Assembly: GCF_018145875.1 (NCBI RefSeq)
Contig: NZ_JAGSSV010000002.1
Coordinates: forward strand, 124,001 to 188,000
Length of the DNA: 64,000 bases
From: Marinomonas vulgaris
GTDB lineage: Bacteria > Pseudomonadota > Gammaproteobacteria > Pseudomonadales > Marinomonadaceae
Reading direction: 5' to 3'
The notes below the pieces were generated by a model that searched no databases, had not been told where the DNA came from, and saw nothing but the letters and a program-made list of their open reading frames with translations. Positions 29,782 to 38,651 of this stretch are shown here, in pieces (position 1 is the stretch's first letter; every line of letters begins with the position of its first letter). A program made the translations under genes and the position numbers.

Positions 29782-32682
29782 TTAAACATCGTCGTGCCAA
29801 AGCTCAATGCGATTACGACCTCGGTCTTTCGCACGGTACAAGGCTTGATCAGCCAGTTTGAGCAAGTCTTGGTAGTGTTCTGCTTGATGGGCGAAAGCGC
29901 CTCCCATGCTAATGGTCATTACCAATCCAGGCGCTATGTCTTTGTAAGTGGTGATTTCGATACTTTTCCTTAGTGCTTCACAATAAGTAAGAGCGGCGTT
30001 TTCATCTAGCCCTTCGATCACCAAAGTAAATTCTTCTCCTCCCCATCGTGCAACATGCACGTTAGTCCCTTCTAACCGAAGTAGGGTTTTGGCAAGAGAC
30101 TGAATGACTTTATCGCCAGCTAGGTGGGAGTAGTTGTCGTTAATTTTTTTGAAATGATCTATGTCCATGATGACCAGCATCAGTTGAGTGTTGTCTTGTT
30201 TAACTTGTGCAAAGCGTGCGCTGAGCAGTCGATCAAAGGCACGTCGATTTGGCAATCCTGTTAGATCATCTTCATTGGCCTGACGTTGGAAGTCTTCTGA
30301 CTTTTGGCGTAAAGCATGCGTTTGTTTATCGATAATGGCTTTTAAACGTATTTCACTTTGTTTTAAGCGATGTAAACGCCAATACATAGCACCTGCAAAG
30401 AGAGCCAGCACCAATAATACGAAAAGAATTTGCACGCCTAAGCGCTGCCAAAAGTGAGGTAAAACCTCAAAATCGAATACCTGCTCGGCTGTGTTCCAAT
30501 CACTGTAAGGGTATCGAGCACTCACTAGGAATTGATAATGACCCGGTGCTAAATTGGTATACTCAGCCACCGTACTTTTACCTCTTAATGCCCAATCTTT
30601 TTCAAACCCTACTAAGCGCGTACGGTACTCAATTCGAGAGGACATCACATAACCAAGGCCAGCATAATTGAAGATGATACGATTGGTGTTTGCCGGTAAT
30701 TCGGCTTGTTTGTTAAACGGCAATGGACGACCGTCTACAGAGAGGGACTCAATAACAATGGGCAGTTGAAGAGTGCTTTTTTTAGACACATCTTGGCTGT
30801 TGACGGTAGAAACGCCTTTGGCGGTTGCAAACCATAATCTGCCATCTGGTGTGGCAACGGCTGCTGGGTTAGAACCACCGTTGGCTTGTGCGCTGGCCAT
30901 TCCGTCACTTTCGGCAAAATGTTCAAAGGCGATGTTTTGTTGTTGCCCGTTCGCTATCGAGTGGGCAGCTTTGTAGCTGATTCGCCAAATACCACGATTA
31001 CTTGTGAGCCAGAGACCATCTTTGCCGTCGTACACCACTTGAAACAACTTGTCGATTGGCAGGCCAGTACTACGCCCGACTAAGCTAAGTTGGCCATCTT
31101 GTTGGCGGTAGCGAATTAGGCCACGATCTGTGGTGATCCACACGTAACCAGGTTCAACCCAGAAACCAAATGCGTATCCCGCACCTTCTTGTGAGTGAAT
31201 CGGAACTCTGCTTACTTTGTCTTCAGATAAAACAGTGACACCGAGGCCTGTACCAACCCAAATTTGACCGCGTTCGTCTTCTGCTAACGCCATAATATAG
31301 TTATCCGGTAAACCTTGCTCGCTAGAGTAGGTTCGCATTTCACCATCGGGGGCTTTTTTGACTAAGCCATTGGTGGTTCCTATCCATAGATTGTTTTGGC
31401 TATCTTCCAGCACGGCTCTGATTTCGTTATTAGGTAAGCCATCTTGCTGGTCAAGGTACGGTGTAAGTACTCGGTTCTGCCAATACATGAGGCCATGTAG
31501 GTAAGTGCCCACCCAAGCGCCGCCACCTTTGCGTTTACCAAAACTGAGCACAGACAAGGAAGAGTTTGTATCAGCGAGTGCATTTTGTGCTTTGTTATCT
31601 TTAATAACGCTCAGCCCTTCACTAGAACCAACTAATACCGAGTCTTGATCGATATCCATAACGCTACGTACGTAATTTCCAACTAAGCCTCGATCTTTCG
31701 TGAAGGTAGTAAAAGGGGCATTACGTAAACGCATTAGACCGCCGTTTGTGCCGATCCAAATACTGCCTTCTAAATCCTGCAGCATGGAAAGAATACGATT
31801 ATTTGGCAGACCTTGCTGAGTATCCAGGGTTTCAATGATACCGTTTGTGAGTCGCATTACCCCTTTATTGATGGTGCCAAGCCATAAACTACCAGAGGAA
31901 TCAAGCATTAGTGTTGTGATGGCTTCTTTAGCAATCTCATCATGTAAGGGTTTGATATTTTCCTTAGATAAAATATACGCGCCTTTGTTCGTTGCTATGA
32001 TTAGCTGCTTATCTGGCATCTCTAGTAGGGAGTTAACTTGTAAGCTAGGTAGGCCATGTTGACCTAAAATGTCTTCTTTGCTGTTTTCACCATTAAGATG
32101 AAATAAGCCTTTGGCAGTTGCTGCCCAAATACGACCCTGACTGTCCTCGAGTAAACGGTAAGCACTGATATTTTTAAGCACCCAAACTTCATCGTTTTGA
32201 TGGTTTAATGAGTCTGGGTTAGGTCGAAAGAATACTCCAAGACCTTCTACGGCTACCCAAAGATTGCCATCGCGATCGTGTATTAAATAGTTCACCATGC
32301 TTTTGGCATCTAATTGAGGTTGCCAACCGTTTTTCCCCCGATAAGTGATGCCGCCTCGGGCGCCAGCAACCCATAAGCCATTACTGTTATCACTGACTAA
32401 AGCTCGGGTGCCAGAATCGATAATACCTGTTCGGGTAGAGCGCTCGTAAAAGCGAAATTCGCGGCCATTGTAACGTGCAACACCTTCCCATGTGGCAAAC
32501 CATAAATAGCCGTCAGATGTTTGTGCAATGGCGTTTATGCTGTTGTGTGGCAAGCCATCCTGAGTAGACCATGTGTCTGTAAAATAGTCTGCAAGCGGTG
32601 TGGCTGCATTTGTTAAGGAAGCACTGAAAAACATAGTTAGACATAACCATAGTAACAGTAGTTTTGATTGGTGAACGAACAT
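29782..32682 (-). CDS. Periplasmic beta-propeller sensor diguanylate cyclase
   Basis: A 966-residue membrane protein. After a signal peptide (LLLLWLCLTMFFSASLTNA) come many two-component-regulator-propeller repeats such as DGLPHNSINAIAQTSDGYLW, then a Y_Y_Y domain (YEFLVSARYPYSDWN-like, seen as YQFLVSARYPYSDWN), one transmembrane helix (QILFVLLVLALFAGAMYW), a short coiled coil and a GGDEF domain. The active-site motif is GGEEF, so it should make c-di-GMP. No RxxD inhibitory site is seen before it. The periplasmic ligand is unknown. The ATG has a GAGGA site, and the gene stands alone. Confidence 0.92.
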   Translation of the reverse strand: MFVHQSKLLLLWLCLTMFFSASLTNAATPLADYFTDTWSTQDGLPHNSINAIAQTSDGYLWFATWEGVARYNGREFRFYERSTRTGIIDSGTRALVSDNSNGLWVAGARGGITYRGKNGWQPQLDAKSMVNYLIHDRDGNLWVAVEGLGVFFRPNPDSLNHQNDEVWVLKNISAYRLLEDSQGRIWAATAKGLFHLNGENSKEDILGQHGLPSLQVNSLLEMPDKQLIIATNKGAYILSKENIKPLHDEIAKEAITTLMLDSSGSLWLGTINKGVMRLTNGIIETLDTQQGLPNNRILSMLQDLEGSIWIGTNGGLMRLRNAPFTTFTKDRGLVGNYVRSVMDIDQDSVLVGSSEGLSVIKDNKAQNALADTNSSLSVLSFGKRKGGGAWVGTYLHGLMYWQNRVLTPYLDQQDGLPNNEIRAVLEDSQNNLWIGTTNGLVKKAPDGEMRTYSSEQGLPDNYIMALAEDERGQIWVGTGLGVTVLSEDKVSRVPIHSQEGAGYAFGFWVEPGYVWITTDRGLIRYRQQDGQLSLVGRSTGLPIDKLFQVVYDGKDGLWLTSNRGIWRISYKAAHSIANGQQQNIAFEHFAESDGMASAQANGGSNPAAVATPDGRLWFATAKGVSTVNSQDVSKKSTLQLPIVIESLSVDGRPLPFNKQAELPANTNRIIFNYAGLGYVMSSRIEYRTRLVGFEKDWALRGKSTVAEYTNLAPGHYQFLVSARYPYSDWNTAEQVFDFEVLPHFWQRLGVQILFVLLVLALFAGAMYWRLHRLKQSEIRLKAIIDKQTHALRQKSEDFQRQANEDDLTGLPNRRAFDRLLSARFAQVKQDNTQLMLVIMDIDHFKKINDNYSHLAGDKVIQSLAKTLLRLEGTNVHVARWGGEEFTLVIEGLDENAALTYCEALRKSIEITTYKDIAPGLVMTISMGGAFAHQAEHYQDLLKLADQALYRAKDRGRNRIELWHDDV

Positions 32683-33069
32683 TCAGTCCTCTCGTCATTA
32701 TTAGGGGGTGGCCTTAGATCAGAAAAGAGGCACTTAACGCAATACCGAAATAGTAGCAGCTGCTTTGAAGTGGATTTTGATCTATATCAATATTTAGCCG
32801 ACTCGAAAATACAGTATACCCATAATAAGGGTGTGAACCAGTGACTTCTTTTAGTACATCAGTTACTAAAAGTAAGCAACGTGTTAACTTTTGAGAAAAA
32901 ATCAATTTAAACCGTGAAAAGTACATTTCTTTGAACTGATCACAAGTAGAAGTAACCATAATATGTATGTTTGTGAAGAATATGAGTAAGTTTTTTACAT
33001 AAAATAATGATTGGCTTTTATTTATTCGCTATGATGCAGGCCATTTTATGGTGCACCTGTAGAGAGTTA
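32683..33069 (+). promoter_or_regulatory. Divergent intergenic region upstream of the copper-type receptor operon
   Basis: The 387 bases between the diguanylate cyclase gene and the DUF2946 gene are AT-rich. The only strong structure is a 9-bp inverted repeat, CTTTTAGTA/TACTAAAAG, at 32848-32872. A short reverse frame (32714-32959) has no support as a gene. Confidence 0.5.
32848..32872 (+). repeat. 9-bp inverted repeat, possible operator
   Basis: CTTTTAGTA, seven bases, TACTAAAAG. It lies about 200 bases upstream of the DUF2946 start in a divergent promoter region. It may be a binding site for a metal-responsive repressor, but no known box fits clearly. Confidence 0.5.
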
Positions 33070-33519
33070 ATGCGACTTATAACACATACAACCACGACTA
33101 GAATTGGTTATATTTGCTTATTTGCGATCCTTTTACTCGCATTTGGGCCCTTAATCGCCCAGATAAGAGCGCCTTCAATGTCGCCCTTGTTAATGCACAC
33201 TATGCCATCAATGAACACGGTGACGTCTGAACATAAGCTCCATGATGGTGCGCGCATGGAGGCTCACTCTAGTCATCATTCTGGCATGGCAATGGATCAT
33301 TCTGGAATGAACCATAAGGCTTGGGATGAACAGTGCGGTTACTGTGATCTCAGTCATAATTTTCCTTTCATTCATAATAGCGTACCGATTCCTTCTGGAA
33401 GCAGCCCGCTGCCTCCGCCTATGCTGGCGTCTTGGGTTCGTTCGGCCTTCGACACCGACACTCTTTTTGTACTGGCTTTAAAGCGTGCCCCACCGAGTTT
33501 CTCTACACCAATGTATTAA
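33070..33519 (+). CDS. DUF2946 family protein, His/Met-rich
   Basis: A membrane or exported protein of about 149 residues that fits DUF2946, a family often found beside TonB-dependent copper receptors. An N-terminal hydrophobic helix (IGYICLFAILLLAFGPLIA) is followed by a loop rich in His and Met (HSSHHSGMAMDHSGMNH) and the CGYC motif, both likely metal ligands, and the family end LKRAPP. I chose the ATG at 33070 after GAGAG; the frame is open from an ATG at 33007. It is probably co-transcribed with the receptor 40 bases downstream. Confidence 0.78.
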   Translation: MRLITHTTTTRIGYICLFAILLLAFGPLIAQIRAPSMSPLLMHTMPSMNTVTSEHKLHDGARMEAHSSHHSGMAMDHSGMNHKAWDEQCGYCDLSHNFPFIHNSVPIPSGSSPLPPPMLASWVRSAFDTDTLFVLALKRAPPSFSTPMY

Positions 33520-33559
33520 TGTTTTAAAAAAATAATCTAATGATAACAGAGAACTTATT

Positions 33560-35587
33560 ATGTCTAGTAATACACATAAGGCTTTATTGCAGTCAAAAAA
33601 AGTCGTATCCACACGCGCTCAGCATTTATTAACCCCAGTTGCTATGTCGGTTATTTTAGGTAGCCAAGCTTTGTACTCAGGTGTAGCGATGGCTGAAACA
33701 GCAGCCTATACGGCCAATGCGATTGTGATTACGGCACCAGAATTGGATGAGCCGAGTCGTACAAGCGTTAATCTTAGTGAAACGGCGGCGGTTGAATCGG
33801 CGACTGACGGCGCTGCGGTATTGAAACAAATTCCAGGTTTTTCCTCAGTGGGTAACGGTGGTGTCAATGGCGACCCCACGTTCCGTGGTATGTTTGGTTC
33901 CCGCTTGATCATTTTGACCGATGGCGCACAAATGTTGGGGGCATGTCCTAATCGTATGGATAACCCAACGTCGTACATTAATCCAACGGCGTATGACACC
34001 GTAGAGATTGTTAAAGGACCTCAAACCGTGCTTTGGGGGCCAGGTAATTCTGCCGCGACGGTTCGTTTTGAGCGCAAAGAGGAAGACTTTTCTGAGAAAA
34101 GTTCACGCTTTGAAGCCAGTGCCATGGTAGGCAGTAATAATCGATTTGATCGAAGCCTAGAAGGGGCTGTAGGTAATTCAAAAGGCTATGTTCGAGTGGA
34201 AGCCAACAAAGCAGAATCGGATGATTATGAAGATGGTAACGGCGACGAAGTAGCGTCTTCATGGGAAAAGTGGAACACCAATGTGGCGCTTGGAATAACA
34301 CCAGATGAAGACACTTTATTAGAGCTTGAACTTGGTCGTGGCGATGGTTTCGCTGAGTACGCTGGACGATCAATGGATGGCACACAATTTCTTCGTGAAA
34401 CGGCTGCGTTACGGTTTGAAAAGAAAAACATGTCACAAAACTGGAGCAAGATCGAAGCCCAGCTTAATTACGGTTACGCCGATCACATAATGGATAACAG
34501 TACATTTCGTGATGGTTCCATGAGTATGCAGGTTGATCGTAGAACGACCAGTGGTCGTGTGGCCTCGACATTTGATTGGGACACAAAAAGTCTTGTTGCT
34601 GGGCTAGATGCAAAGCAAGAGCTGCATCGCAGTGAAAGCGTCGAGGATTATTCGCAAGAACAGGTGGGTGTGTTCTCTGAGCTCACGCTATTTATGGAGA
34701 ATGATGACAGAGTAGTATCTGGGTTACGCCTAGATCACATCAGTGCAACAGATGAAACTACTACGAACACGACTGCAGGTGATACTCGTGCTGATACCTT
34801 GGTCAGTGGTTTTTCTCGTTTTGAAAGAGACTTAACCTCCATGCCAGCAACCAGTTATATAGGTTTGGGGTACACAGAGCGCTTTCCTGATTATTGGGAA
34901 ATGAAGCCGGGGTTAAATACCATAGATTCTGGCGATGCTTTTAGTGATATTAATCCAGAGAAAACCTTACAGCTGGACGCAGGCCTAAACTACAAACGTG
35001 ATAATCTCAGCTGGTGGGTTTCTGGTTATGTGGGTCTTGTAAAAGACTATATTATTTTTGGTTATGAAGCATCGACTGTGATGGGAACGACCACCATGAA
35101 AGGTAAGTCTGGAAATATTGATGCACATATAGCCGGCGCAGAAACGGGTGCACGTTATCTAGTGACTCCTAATTGGAGTACTAATGCCTCTTTAGCGTAC
35201 GCATGGGGGAAGGACTTAGATAGTGATGCACCGTTACCGCAAATATCTCCATTGGAAGCTAAGCTGGGTTTGACCCATGAAAATGAAGACTGGACAACGA
35301 GTGCCGTGCTCAGAATGGTGGCGGCGCAAAATCGCATTGCTGAAGATATGGGGAATGCGGTTGGCTATGATTTTGGCGAATCTGCTGGATTCACAATGAT
35401 GGATATCAATACCGAATACCGTTACACCGAAAACGTTAAATTCCGAGCGGGTATCGATAACCTCACGGATAAGGCCTATGCCGAACATTTAAACAAAGCA
35501 GGTAACTCAGGCTTCGGTTATGCATCTGATGAAGCGTTCAATCAGGCTGGACGTATCATTTGGGCAGGTGTGAATGTTAATTTTTAA
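33560..35587 (+). CDS. TonB-dependent copper receptor (OprC/NosA-like)
   Basis: Outer-membrane receptor of 675 residues with an N-terminal signal peptide (cleavage likely after AMA), a plug domain and a 22-strand barrel pattern. The plug has ATDGAAVLKQIPGFSSVGNG and the family signature PNRMDNPTSYINPTAYD followed by VEIVKGPQTVLWGPGNSAAT, which marks the copper-receptor group. The C-terminus ends in an aromatic residue (WAGVNVNF), as for barrel proteins. IVITAP near residue 55 may be the TonB box. With the DUF2946 gene it forms a probable copper-acquisition pair. Confidence 0.88.
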   Translation: MSSNTHKALLQSKKVVSTRAQHLLTPVAMSVILGSQALYSGVAMAETAAYTANAIVITAPELDEPSRTSVNLSETAAVESATDGAAVLKQIPGFSSVGNGGVNGDPTFRGMFGSRLIILTDGAQMLGACPNRMDNPTSYINPTAYDTVEIVKGPQTVLWGPGNSAATVRFERKEEDFSEKSSRFEASAMVGSNNRFDRSLEGAVGNSKGYVRVEANKAESDDYEDGNGDEVASSWEKWNTNVALGITPDEDTLLELELGRGDGFAEYAGRSMDGTQFLRETAALRFEKKNMSQNWSKIEAQLNYGYADHIMDNSTFRDGSMSMQVDRRTTSGRVASTFDWDTKSLVAGLDAKQELHRSESVEDYSQEQVGVFSELTLFMENDDRVVSGLRLDHISATDETTTNTTAGDTRADTLVSGFSRFERDLTSMPATSYIGLGYTERFPDYWEMKPGLNTIDSGDAFSDINPEKTLQLDAGLNYKRDNLSWWVSGYVGLVKDYIIFGYEASTVMGTTTMKGKSGNIDAHIAGAETGARYLVTPNWSTNASLAYAWGKDLDSDAPLPQISPLEAKLGLTHENEDWTTSAVLRMVAAQNRIAEDMGNAVGYDFGESAGFTMMDINTEYRYTENVKFRAGIDNLTDKAYAEHLNKAGNSGFGYASDEAFNQAGRIIWAGVNVNF

Positions 35588-35611
35588 TGTTCAGGAAATG
35601 TAATCCCAAAC

Positions 35612-35638
35612 CCTGTTACTTGTAGTACAAGTAACAGG
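35612..35638 (+). repeat. 27-base near-perfect palindrome after the receptor gene
   Basis: Arms CCTGTTACTTGTA and TACAAGTAACAGG around one G. The 13-bp arms are perfect. It lies 25 bases after the receptor stop and just before the terminator, without a T run of its own. Confidence 0.75.
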
Positions 35639-35645
35639 TATGGCG

Positions 35646-35678
35646 AAAAACAGCGCTCATTTGAGCGCTGTTTTTTTT
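35646..35678 (+). terminator. Intrinsic terminator after the receptor gene
   Basis: AAAAACAGCGCTCA, a two-base loop, TGAGCGCTG and eight T. Confidence 0.93.
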
Positions 35679-35785
35679 ATCTCTTTAGAAAAGAGGGTAT
35701 TACTGATGTGAATCCATACTTTTGTTGTTGATATTGATATCCTGTTACGAGAGACAATATAAATAAAAAAGAAAGGGAGAAGCGT

Positions 35786-36874
35786 GTGTTTTTTAACTCA
35801 ACTTTAAAAAAACAGTTAGCTGCCGCCAAGGAAGCGTTGGGAGTAGAATCAAAATCGAACCAAGCTTTGGTTGATCAGCTGAAACAAGAATTGGCAGCCG
35901 CTAAAGCTGAGACTCGTCATTTGCAAGACGATGTAAAAGCAAAAGAAGAAATTCTTGGTTATCACCTTCGTGGTGGTGTTATGTTGGATGAAATCCGAGT
36001 TGGGTTATCCGATAGTGCGCAAAGATTAATTGAAGAGCGTAAATCTCTCAAACAACTGAACGTAATGTTTGATGAAACACATTCTGCTCTTGCTCGTCTT
36101 AGTGAAAGAGCGGGTATTATTAATGATCAAGCGACTTACAGTATGGATGCGGCAAGCGTACTTGATAAAACAGCGATTAGCATCAGTCAGCTTGTTTCCA
36201 CCATTCAAGAAATATCCAATCAAACGAATTTATTGGCGTTAAACGCCGCCATTGAAGCGGCTAGGGCCGGAACAGCTGGGCGAGGCTTTGCCGTAGTGGC
36301 TGATGAGGTAAGAAACCTTGCCAGCAAAACTCACACGGCCAGCGAGCAAGTTGAGCAGTTGGTTAATCAGGTTATTGATCAAACTAGTCGAATTAAAGAA
36401 ATGGTCGATAAAAGCCAAGCGAGTGCCATGGATGTGTCTTCTTCTTCTACGCAAATCGACCATGTCGTGGACAGCGTAATCGAGCGATCTGATCACATGC
36501 AAAAAGTCATTGGTATCGCCGCGACCTACTCGTTTTTGAATACGGTGAAGTTAGATCACGCAGTATGGAAAAACGATGTGTACGAGAGAATCGATAAAAA
36601 ATCTTTCGCAGAAACGGTGAACTTACATACAGAATGTCGTCTAGGAAAGTGGTACTACGAAGGCTATGGTGCCAAACAGTATAAGAGCTCAAACAGTTTT
36701 CAGGCCATAGAAAGACCGCATAAAGCAGTGCATGATTCTGGTCGAGCGGCATTGGCAGCAGCGCAAGCTGGCAACACAAAAGATATGTTGACTCATTTGG
36801 ATATTATGGAAACAGCAAGTATTGAGGTTGTGGTGAAGATTGATGAATTACTGCAAGATATCCAAAATCGTTAG
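35786..36874 (+). CDS. Soluble chemoreceptor-like protein with CZB zinc-binding domain
   Basis: A 362-residue methyl-accepting-type signalling protein without transmembrane segments. Residues 1-55 are coiled coil. The middle is a short MCP signalling domain with the conserved tip ([17 protein letters not shown], then [15 protein letters not shown]). The C-terminus is a CZB domain with its His/Cys set ([30 protein letters not shown]). CZB domains are known to sense zinc and hypochlorous acid in some species. The start is a GTG at 35786, six bases after AAAGGGAGA. It stands alone. Confidence 0.9.
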   Translation: MFFNSTLKKQLAAAKEALGVESKSNQALVDQLKQELAAAKAETRHLQDDVKAKEEILGYHLRGGVMLDEIRVGLSDSAQRLIEERKSLKQLNVMFDETHSALARLSERAGIINDQATYSMDAASVLDKTAISISQLVSTIQEISNQTNLLALNAAIEAARAGTAGRGFAVVADEVRNLASKTHTASEQVEQLVNQVIDQTSRIKEMVDKSQASAMDVSSSSTQIDHVVDSVIERSDHMQKVIGIAATYSFLNTVKLDHAVWKNDVYERIDKKSFAETVNLHTECRLGKWYYEGYGAKQYKSSNSFQAIERPHKAVHDSGRAALAAAQAGNTKDMLTHLDIMETASIEVVVKIDELLQDIQNR

Positions 36875-36885
36875 GATCTTGATAC

Positions 36886-36916
36886 AAAGGCAACAAACTT
36901 ATGTCTGTTGCCTTTC
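36886..36916. terminator. Hairpin between the convergent chemoreceptor and OmpA-like genes
   Basis: AAAGGCAACA/TGTTGCCTTT, a perfect 10-bp stem with a 10-base loop. The T run is only three long, so it is a weak terminator. Confidence 0.6.
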
Positions 36917-36967
36917 AATAGGATTGAGTTATTAGGAAAAATAGTTCTAATTTAACAGTAAAAAGAC

Positions 36968-37597
36968 TTACTTGCTGTTAAACGCGGTATTTTCATTATC
37001 TATGCTGTAAATGGTCCAGCGCTCATTTGCAAATTGCTGTTGTGCAAAAACTTCAGCAACCACTCGACGATTTAGTTCGCGACCTTCAGCAGTATCGTTT
37101 TCAGAGATAGGGCGGCTTTCACCATAACCAATGCCTTTAACTCTGCTCGGATCAATTCTGAAGCTGTCTATGAGTACATTTGAAATGGCTGATGCTCGTT
37201 GTTGAGATAAGTTTAGGTTCAATTCGGCTGACCCATCGCTGTCAGTATGGCCTTCAATGACAACGTTGCTGTTTGGGTTGCTCTTGAGGAAATCAGCAAG
37301 GCTTTTAAGTTCGCTGTAAAAGCGAGGCTTAATATCAGATTTTCCAGAGTCGAAAAGAACATTTAGTTCCACAGACAGTAGCTTTGTTACCTGGTTAGAA
37401 CAGCCATTGTTATCAATGGCCGCACTTATGGGTGTGCCTGGGCAAAGGTCTCTAGCATCAATAACACCATCTTTGTCTGCATCAGCAAGGCGAGGCTGTA
37501 TATCAGAGGTATAGAGAGTCTCTGATGCAATAGTGTAGTGTGTTTGAAAGGCAAACAACATACTAACAATGCTGATGATTCGAATAGGTAACTTCAT
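36968..37597 (-). CDS. OmpA-family peptidoglycan-binding protein
   Basis: A 209-residue exported protein. The signal peptide (MKLPIRIISIVSMLFAF ...) is followed by a calcium-binding thrombospondin type 3-like repeat (DADKDGVIDARDLCPGTP) and an OmpA C-terminal domain (NVVIEGHTDSDGSAELN, LSQQRASAISNVL, GYGESRPI), which binds meso-diaminopimelate in peptidoglycan. No N-terminal barrel is present, so it is a short periplasmic type. It is a single gene with no operon partners. Confidence 0.9.
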   Translation of the reverse strand: MKLPIRIISIVSMLFAFQTHYTIASETLYTSDIQPRLADADKDGVIDARDLCPGTPISAAIDNNGCSNQVTKLLSVELNVLFDSGKSDIKPRFYSELKSLADFLKSNPNSNVVIEGHTDSDGSAELNLNLSQQRASAISNVLIDSFRIDPSRVKGIGYGESRPISENDTAEGRELNRRVVAEVFAQQQFANERWTIYSIDNENTAFNSK

Positions 37598-37711
37598 GCT
37601 CAGACCTTATACAGTGCTTTCATGCAATAAGATTAAAAACAAACAAGCGAAATAGCCAACAGATATTTGTAAGTTTGTTTATTTTTTCGCTTTTTGTGTA
37701 ATCTTTTGTAA

Positions 37712-38134
37712 CTACCAGCTGCCTGTGTTATCCATAGATGCCCAAGGCTCGGCACTTTCAAGAGCGTCGCCCTTTTGTAGCAATTCAATTGAAATGTTAT
37801 TTGGATCTTTAATAAACGCCATATGGCCATCTCTTGGTGGGCGTAATATTGTAACACCGATGGATTGGAGTCTTTCGCAGACCTGATAAATATTCTCCAC
37901 TTCGAAAGCCAAATGGCCAAATTGATCGCCTCCAGTGTAGCTTCGATCACTCCAGTTGTGAGTGAGCTCCACTTCAGGTGCACCTTCTTCGGTTGCATAG
38001 TAAATAAGCGAAAACTGACCCTTCTCGCTGTCCATGCGCCGAGTTTGAATTAAGCCTAGTCCCTTTGTATAAAAAGTGTGGCTCTCTTCCGGTTTATCGG
38101 TTCTTATCATGGCGTGTAAGTAGCGTATAGACAT
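37712..38134 (-). CDS. gloA: Lactoylglutathione lyase (glyoxalase I)
   Basis: Isomerises the methylglyoxal-glutathione hemithioacetal to S-lactoylglutathione in the cytoplasm. The 140 residues form one VOC unit, and all four metal ligands are in place: H7 (RYLHAMIR), E56 (PEVELTHNW), H74 (QFGHLAFEV) and E117 (NISIELLQ), matching the nickel-type bacterial enzyme. IKDPNNISIELL is the family end. It stands alone between convergent and co-directional neighbours. Confidence 0.9.
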   Translation of the reverse strand: MSIRYLHAMIRTDKPEESHTFYTKGLGLIQTRRMDSEKGQFSLIYYATEEGAPEVELTHNWSDRSYTGGDQFGHLAFEVENIYQVCERLQSIGVTILRPPRDGHMAFIKDPNNISIELLQKGDALESAEPWASMDNTGSW

Positions 38135-38250
38135 ACAGGATTCCTGTTGTTTGTGTGTGTTTGGAATAGATGAGTGTGACTAAGAGGGCCAATTAATGCA
38201 GTAAAATTAGCTAGGTTCAACAAAGGAGTTTAAAAATTCTTTTTACCTTC

Positions 38251-38568
38251 TTATTCCTCCCAGACCCACCTCAGAGGCTCACCAAAATCATCATAAATGA
38301 CTTTTTTCTTTGGCTTCTTTTTGACGATGACTGGTGTCGTGGTTTTCTTATGCTTTTTTTGTTGGATGGCGGCGACTACGTGGTTTAATGGCGTTCGATT
38401 TTGTTTCGGCTCACTAAAGCCAATGTGACTCGTGTTATACTTGCCATCAATTAATCCAGATTCTCCCATATCAACTTGCTGGATCGAACCATTCCTTTCA
38501 ATAAACTGATCGACCAATGATTCAAGCTCTTTGCGTGTGTCTTTTTTTGTTGTTTTTGGTTTTATCAT
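38251..38568 (-). CDS. Lysine-rich hypothetical protein
   Basis: A 105-residue basic protein with no recognised family. The N-terminus is highly charged and the middle Lys-rich (KKKPKKKVIYDDFGEPLRW is near the C-terminus, which ends WVWEE). No signal peptide or membrane segment is visible. It is transcribed away from yejK across an 83-base gap, and the opposite strand and other frames offer no better gene. The aromatic C-terminal motif may be an interaction site. Function is unknown. Confidence 0.65.
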   Translation of the reverse strand: MIKPKTTKKDTRKELESLVDQFIERNGSIQQVDMGESGLIDGKYNTSHIGFSEPKQNRTPLNHVVAAIQQKKHKKTTTPVIVKKKPKKKVIYDDFGEPLRWVWEE

Positions 38569-38651
38569 GGTGATAGGAATGGAGAAGATCCTGCTGTCGA
38601 TGGGTTAAATATTGACCGTATTCTATTCATATTAAACGTAAGAGGTGGCTG

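Noticed and set aside
32714..32959. Small reverse-strand gene between the cyclase and the copper operon
   Set aside because: No ribosome site, no family resemblance and biased composition; more likely intergenic promoter DNA.
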